Origin: Tubulanus polymorphus
Lineage: Eukaryota; Nemertea; Palaeonemertea; Tubulaniformes; Tubulanidae
Assembly (NCBI RefSeq): GCF_964204645.1
Contig: NC_134030.1
Location: forward strand, 9,360,278 to 9,424,277
Length of the DNA stretch: 64,000 bases
Direction of reading: 5' to 3'
The stretch's first letter is position 1. Each line of letters opens with the position of its first letter. Below are positions 56,101 through 62,100 of this stretch, one piece after another. The position numbers and the translations under genes were made by a program. The notes below the pieces were generated by a model. That model was not told the DNA's origin. It saw nothing but the letters and a program-made list of their open reading frames with translations, and ran no database searches.

Positions 56101-59100
56101 GTGCCTACAAAAGTACAGAGCCATAATTTTGATTTTGCATAAATAATGCAAATTAGGGCTATTTTTAGATTTTCACTAAAATCGCTACTCCTCCATCGAT
56201 TTTCAGCAGATTTCAATCAAACTTGGTATGAATGATCTATGGTGGAGTGCCTACAAAAGTACAGAGCCATATTTTTGATTTTGCATAAATTATGCAAATT
56301 AGGGCTATTTTTAGATTTTCACTTAAATCGCTACTTCTACTTCAGTTTTCAGTAGATATCAACCAAACTTGGTACGAATGATGTATGGGGGAGTGCCTAC
56401 AAAAGTATAGAGCCATACTTTTGATTTCGCATAAATTATGCAAATTAGGGCTATTTTTAGATTTTCACTTAAATTGCTACTTCTACTCCAGTTTTCAGTA
56501 GATTTCAACCAAACTTCATATGAATGATCTATTGGGGAGTGCCTACAAAAGTATAGAGCCATATTTTTGATTTTGCATAAATTATGCAAATTAGGCCTTT
56601 TTTAGATTTTCCTTTCAATCGCTACTCCTCCAGTTTGTCAGTTTAGAGTATGTTAGTATGATTATTGGTATTGTGGCCCTTCTCCAAGTGGCTATAATGT
56701 CCCTGAACATCTAGTTTCAAATAGATACTGATGTGATAGTCTATGCTCCAAGCCACAACAAAGACAGCGGAGCTATATAAGCCGACAGGCTTCTTGTATA
56801 AATGAAGCGGTAGAAAATCGAGTGTGAGTGAGAAAGTATGAATCTGTGGGTGAGGTTGAAGTGTGTGTTTGGGTACCTGCCACAAGTGAGAACTTTGAAC
56901 AGGTTCACCCTGCTAATTAATATATGTCAATATTATGTATGTACTTACTACATAATTCACATTTATATTCTGTGTTTAACCAGATAGAAACAAAATCTCC
57001 ATTGCCAGTGAATAATAAATACCCTTCTTACTCCCGTTGCCAGATGAAAGAGAGTTCATAGTATTACGTGTTATCAGTAGGCACAGAAGTTGAAGTGTGC
57101 TGTTTGTTATTATCGACCGTGGAATATATTTTCAGCTCGACCGACGACTAATACATCGACATGTAACGCGAAGACGAGTTTCCAGTGTGCCGGCGGTTAC
57201 CGGCATTGTATACCGCTGACGTGGAAATGCGACGGCGCCGACGACTGCGGCGATAACAGCGACGAAGCCGGCTGCGCGTTGGTGAACAGTACCGCTTGCG
57301 ATTTGCTCGGCATGTTCCCGTGCGGTAATGGCACATGCATACCGAGAGCGTGGCGCTGTAACGGCTACGTCGAATGTTACGATTCGAGCGACGAGGAGAA
57401 CTGTGAGCACAATACGACGTGTGAGTTAAACTATTTTTATATATGGTCACTGGGGGGTGTTGAATCCGATGTTTATGCTTTATAAAACTGGCCCTAGTAC
57501 AGCCCAGGGGCCAGTTGCATAGTCACTGCTTAGAGGTAAGTCCACTCTAAGACCGACTTAGTTCCGTAGCCAATCTAACAACTTAAAACCAGTCTTAAGA
57601 TTTAAGTTCACTTTTGGACTTAAGTCACGACTGCAACTGGGCCCTGAGATTTGATTTTGATGTTTTATCTCGCAGCGTTGACAACACCGGCCAGTGTTGA
57701 GTGTCGTTGGGATCAATTCGCGTGTATGAATATGGGATGTGTTAGCGCTGGACAACGATGTGATCTCGTCAATGATTGCGGCGACTGGAGCGATGAAGAC
57801 GATTGCCCGAGTAAGCTATCAAGTTTATTCTCTAAAAGAGGACTCCCTCGCGTGCTTATTGCTATGTGTTTGTGTGTATATGCGAACGTTTTGGTAATCA
57901 ATTTTTGCAAATGGTTTGATGTTACCTTTAGCCATCAATAATGGTATTGAAAACCAATCAGTCTCCCTGAAACTTTTGGTGTACCCGAAAAGAGTTATTT
58001 ATTTGTTTGTTTGTCCTTGAGAATCACCGGTTGGAAGCCCCGTTGTCCGCGCGCTGAAAGGCGTTAAGATATACGAAGAAAAAGATCTCGGCTTTTCAGA
58101 AAGTTGATCACGGCATTTCGTCGTTCTTCTCATTTCAGCCAGAACTAATTTCACGTGTGGTCAGTTCATGTATCGTTGCGCAAACATGCAACGTTGCGTA
58201 CCGTTGTATAAGACGTGTAATGGACACTTTGATTGTCCATACGGAGATGATGAATCGATGTGCGCCCCTCCCAGTGAGTAGTAATAATAATAATTTTATT
58301 TTTCCATTTTGAATTATAATAATCGTACAAAGTAATACAAATACAAGAATTCAAGATGGAGGGACACATGAGGAAACCTGTTAAGGTTTATACGATGTTC
58401 ATGCCACCCTCATACACCCAATCACGCTCTCTTTCACACCACATTCACACAGAAAATATTTAAGTGCCAGATGGCAGAGACTGGAAAAATTATCGAAACA
58501 TTAATCGAGGGGATACTGTTTGAGAGCACGTATAAAAACAGGAGGGGATACTGATCCAATGATCTTCAGTGAGTAAGGCAAATTATTTTAAGTTAAAGCA
58601 GCTGATACTTTTACTGAAAATTTCTTTCGATTGGTTGTAAATTTGTCTACTTTGAATGCATGACGGTTTCGAGTTTGATGAGTGTGAAAGTGAGAATTCG
58701 ATGATTTTAGTATTATAGTTACTGTTGTTAGCCCACTTGGGACTTTAGTCCCAGCGGGCTATTGCGTTCACTTTTCGTCCGTCGTCCGTCCGTCCGTAGA
58801 CGGAATCCAGTTATTTTGGGAAGTTTTGAAGATGCTTCAAGGTAACGTCTTGATATTTGGGTTACACATGTATCTACCCTAGACACATCTTCAGCCCAAA
58901 AACTGGCCCTGTCAGAATCAAGATGGCCGACTGGCAGCCATTGTTGTTCGCCAAAATCAGCACTTTTTACACATTTTTGAACTTTTTGAGGGAAATTTTG
59001 AAGACGCTTTGATCAATTACCTTGATCTTTCGGATATATGTAAATCCCCCCAGGGCCCATCAACATAACAAAAAATTGGGTCGGTCGGACTCAAGATGGC

Positions 59101-62100
59101 TGTCCTATGACCTTTTTAGTGCCCAAAAATGTTAATTTTGGCCCGAATTCTGAGTCCTGTAGCTTCCTACTGGTTTGCCATTTCTCATTACAATTTGTGA
59201 TGGGTGTTCTTTGGAAAGGGATATTTTATACCTGAGACAGGTATTTTTTATCAGCCAATTATGACGCAATTGGCGGCCATCTTGGTGTTACCAGTACTCA
59301 TTCGTAAGTGGGAAAAAGTTTTTCCACATTATATTGATACCTAAGCGTATTTTGCTACCACAATCAATTAGAAAGTTGTAGCTCATAACGTGTTCTATGA
59401 TTGTGGTGAGTTTCAAGGTAATTGGAATTCGTATATGGCCACCAGGGGGCGTTGAATAATACAATATCTTAGCATTTCTTTATTATATTCGTACCTATGA
59501 ATATTTTGTAACCACAATCAATTGGAAAGTTGTAGCTCATGACATCATCTATGATTGTTGCGAGTTTTAAGGACATTAGTTATTCTATATGGTCACCAGG
59601 GGGCGTTGAATAGTAGAATAACTTAGTATTTCCTTATTATATTGGTACCTAGGCATATTTTGTTACCATGATCAATTGCAAAGTTGTAGTTCATGACATG
59701 TTCTATGATTGTGGTGAGTTTCAAGGTCATTGGGTTTTGAATATGGTCACCAGGGGGCGTTGAATAGTAGAATGATTTAGTATTTCCATATTAAATTGGT
59801 AACGAGGCATATTTTGTTATCACAATCAATTACAAAATCGTAGCTGCTGACATGTTCTATGATTGTGGTGAGTTTTAAGGTCATTGGTTTTTGTAAATGG
59901 TCACCAGGGGGCTTTGAATATTGAAATTGTTAGATTGTTGAGCATTTGAAACCACTTCCCAAGTGGGCATGGTGTCCCTGGACCCCTAGTATTACTTATA
60001 TTGGCCCATCAGTGAAGTCTGGCGTTTCAGTTACGTTGTACAGTAAAACCTCCCATAGTGAACACCTCTCTGTAGTTAATACCTCCCTTAATGAACATCA
60101 TTTGGTTCATTTTACCTCCCTATAGTGCACAGTAGTCATGTACCAACCTGGACCCAGTTCCACAGTTGTGAGTTAGAGTTAACTCTGAGTTAAAATTAAT
60201 TCATTTTCAATGAGTTAACTCAGGGTCAAATCATAACTCGGAACTGTGGAACTGAACCCTGGCTATCAATTGGCCTATTCAAATCACTCATCACTGGCCT
60301 GACCCACCCCCTAGTGAACCACTCCAATATTGATATATCGTTTACTATAGCGGTGGCGTTTTGCTGTACAAATAATGTGCAATGAACGTGATTTGATTGA
60401 TCAATTGAATTTCAGCTGCAAATCCAAACAGAAATTGTTCTATATTTGAGTTTCGCTGTAACAACGGACACTGTATCCCCGGTTCTTGGGAATGTGATAA
60501 AGAAAGCGATTGTCGAGATGCAGAAGACGAAGCCCATTGCATCACACGTAAGTGGTTTCTCCGTTGGCAGCTGTCTGTCCATCAACTTTTGCAACTAGTC
60601 GTAAAGTTTTCATTCAATCTTTCTAAAACGGACCAAGTCGTGCAAGCTATTTTATCAATTTGTCTCTCCCTGGGGAGAGATTACTCGAATAAGTAGTCCT
60701 ACAATTTGGCCATACTAGTAAATACACAGCAGATCTATATCAGCCAAAGCTGCTTGTTAGGCGGGTGTCGTGGTATCTGAGATGTGTTTTTGAGTTATCC
60801 TCCATTGCAGCAGTCGACTGTGCAGTACTCTGTGTATGCAATACGTGATCAATACGTAATTACATTCGTAGGTAATCGCACGGCCGGTCCGGACTCGTTC
60901 TGCTGCGAATATTCATACAAATGTATACCGAAGATGTGGGCATGCGATGGCACCGCCGACTGCGAGGACAACAGCGACGAAAAAGACTGTCACCGCGCGA
61001 ACAGCACAATGACGACGGCGATTCCCACTCGATACGCTTGCTTTCCGGGTCAATTCCAGTGCGCCGACTCGAGCGGCTGCGTCGAGTCGAGCGGTATTTG
61101 TGACGGTCGGCTGGATTGTCTGGACAAAAGCGACGAAACCCTCCCGCAGTGCAAACACAGTAAGTTTCGATTTCTCAACCTGATGATTGTGCTCGAATTT
61201 TCTCCTCGCTGAATCACTGCATCTATTGATGAGCTATTTTGATGTGTATTGCTTGTAAATAGTTTGGCGACTCTAGTTTCCAGTCTTGATGAATATCGTT
61301 AAGAGAAACGCGCTACCGTATATCAATTTAACCCTTTCAGTGCATCTACACTGCAGTGCGGTGTATAAATCTGTGATAGATTTTGCTAGTACACCGCACT
61401 GCGGTGTATTGATGTAATTAGTAATTAGTAATTATCTCTCTTGAAAAATGGCAGCACCTGTCAAACGTAGTGAAATACTAGAAACTAACGATACACCGCG
61501 CCACGGTGTAGATGCACTATAGTGGTATTCCCGTTATTCAACACACTAGGGTGGAATTTTTTAAAATTTTCAAATTATATCCAGCACTATAGGGTATTGA
61601 TTAGTCAACACTGAAAGGGTTAAACAATTGTTACAGTTGTTTGAATTGATATTGCGTATTTCTCTCAATAATACATATTGCTTATCGATGTCTTTACTGG
61701 CTTGCTTGTACAATAATCATCGCATTTCTTGGGTCTGATGGGAGACCTGGGGAAATTGTGTCGATGTACAGGTCTTGTAATATAATCATGATATATGTCC
61801 ACTAGTTAAGTAAACTGCTGCCACCAGGATTCTAACCATAACCTATCGGCCCAGCAGATAAATGAACCGTAAAAAGAAATGAGGATATGAAATGCATATT
61901 TTATGAAAAATACTATTGGTAATTTTCATCGACAGCCGGTTGATAAAAGAAGAATCTTACATATAAATCAAGTTTTGAACTGCGCTATAACTATATAAAT
62001 CGTATCGAAGATTTCTCCATACCTCTGTCGTTTATATTTAGGTGCATGTGTATGGATAAACTCTTCGTTTGTAAAACGTTGAAATTTCTTGTGCATTTTC

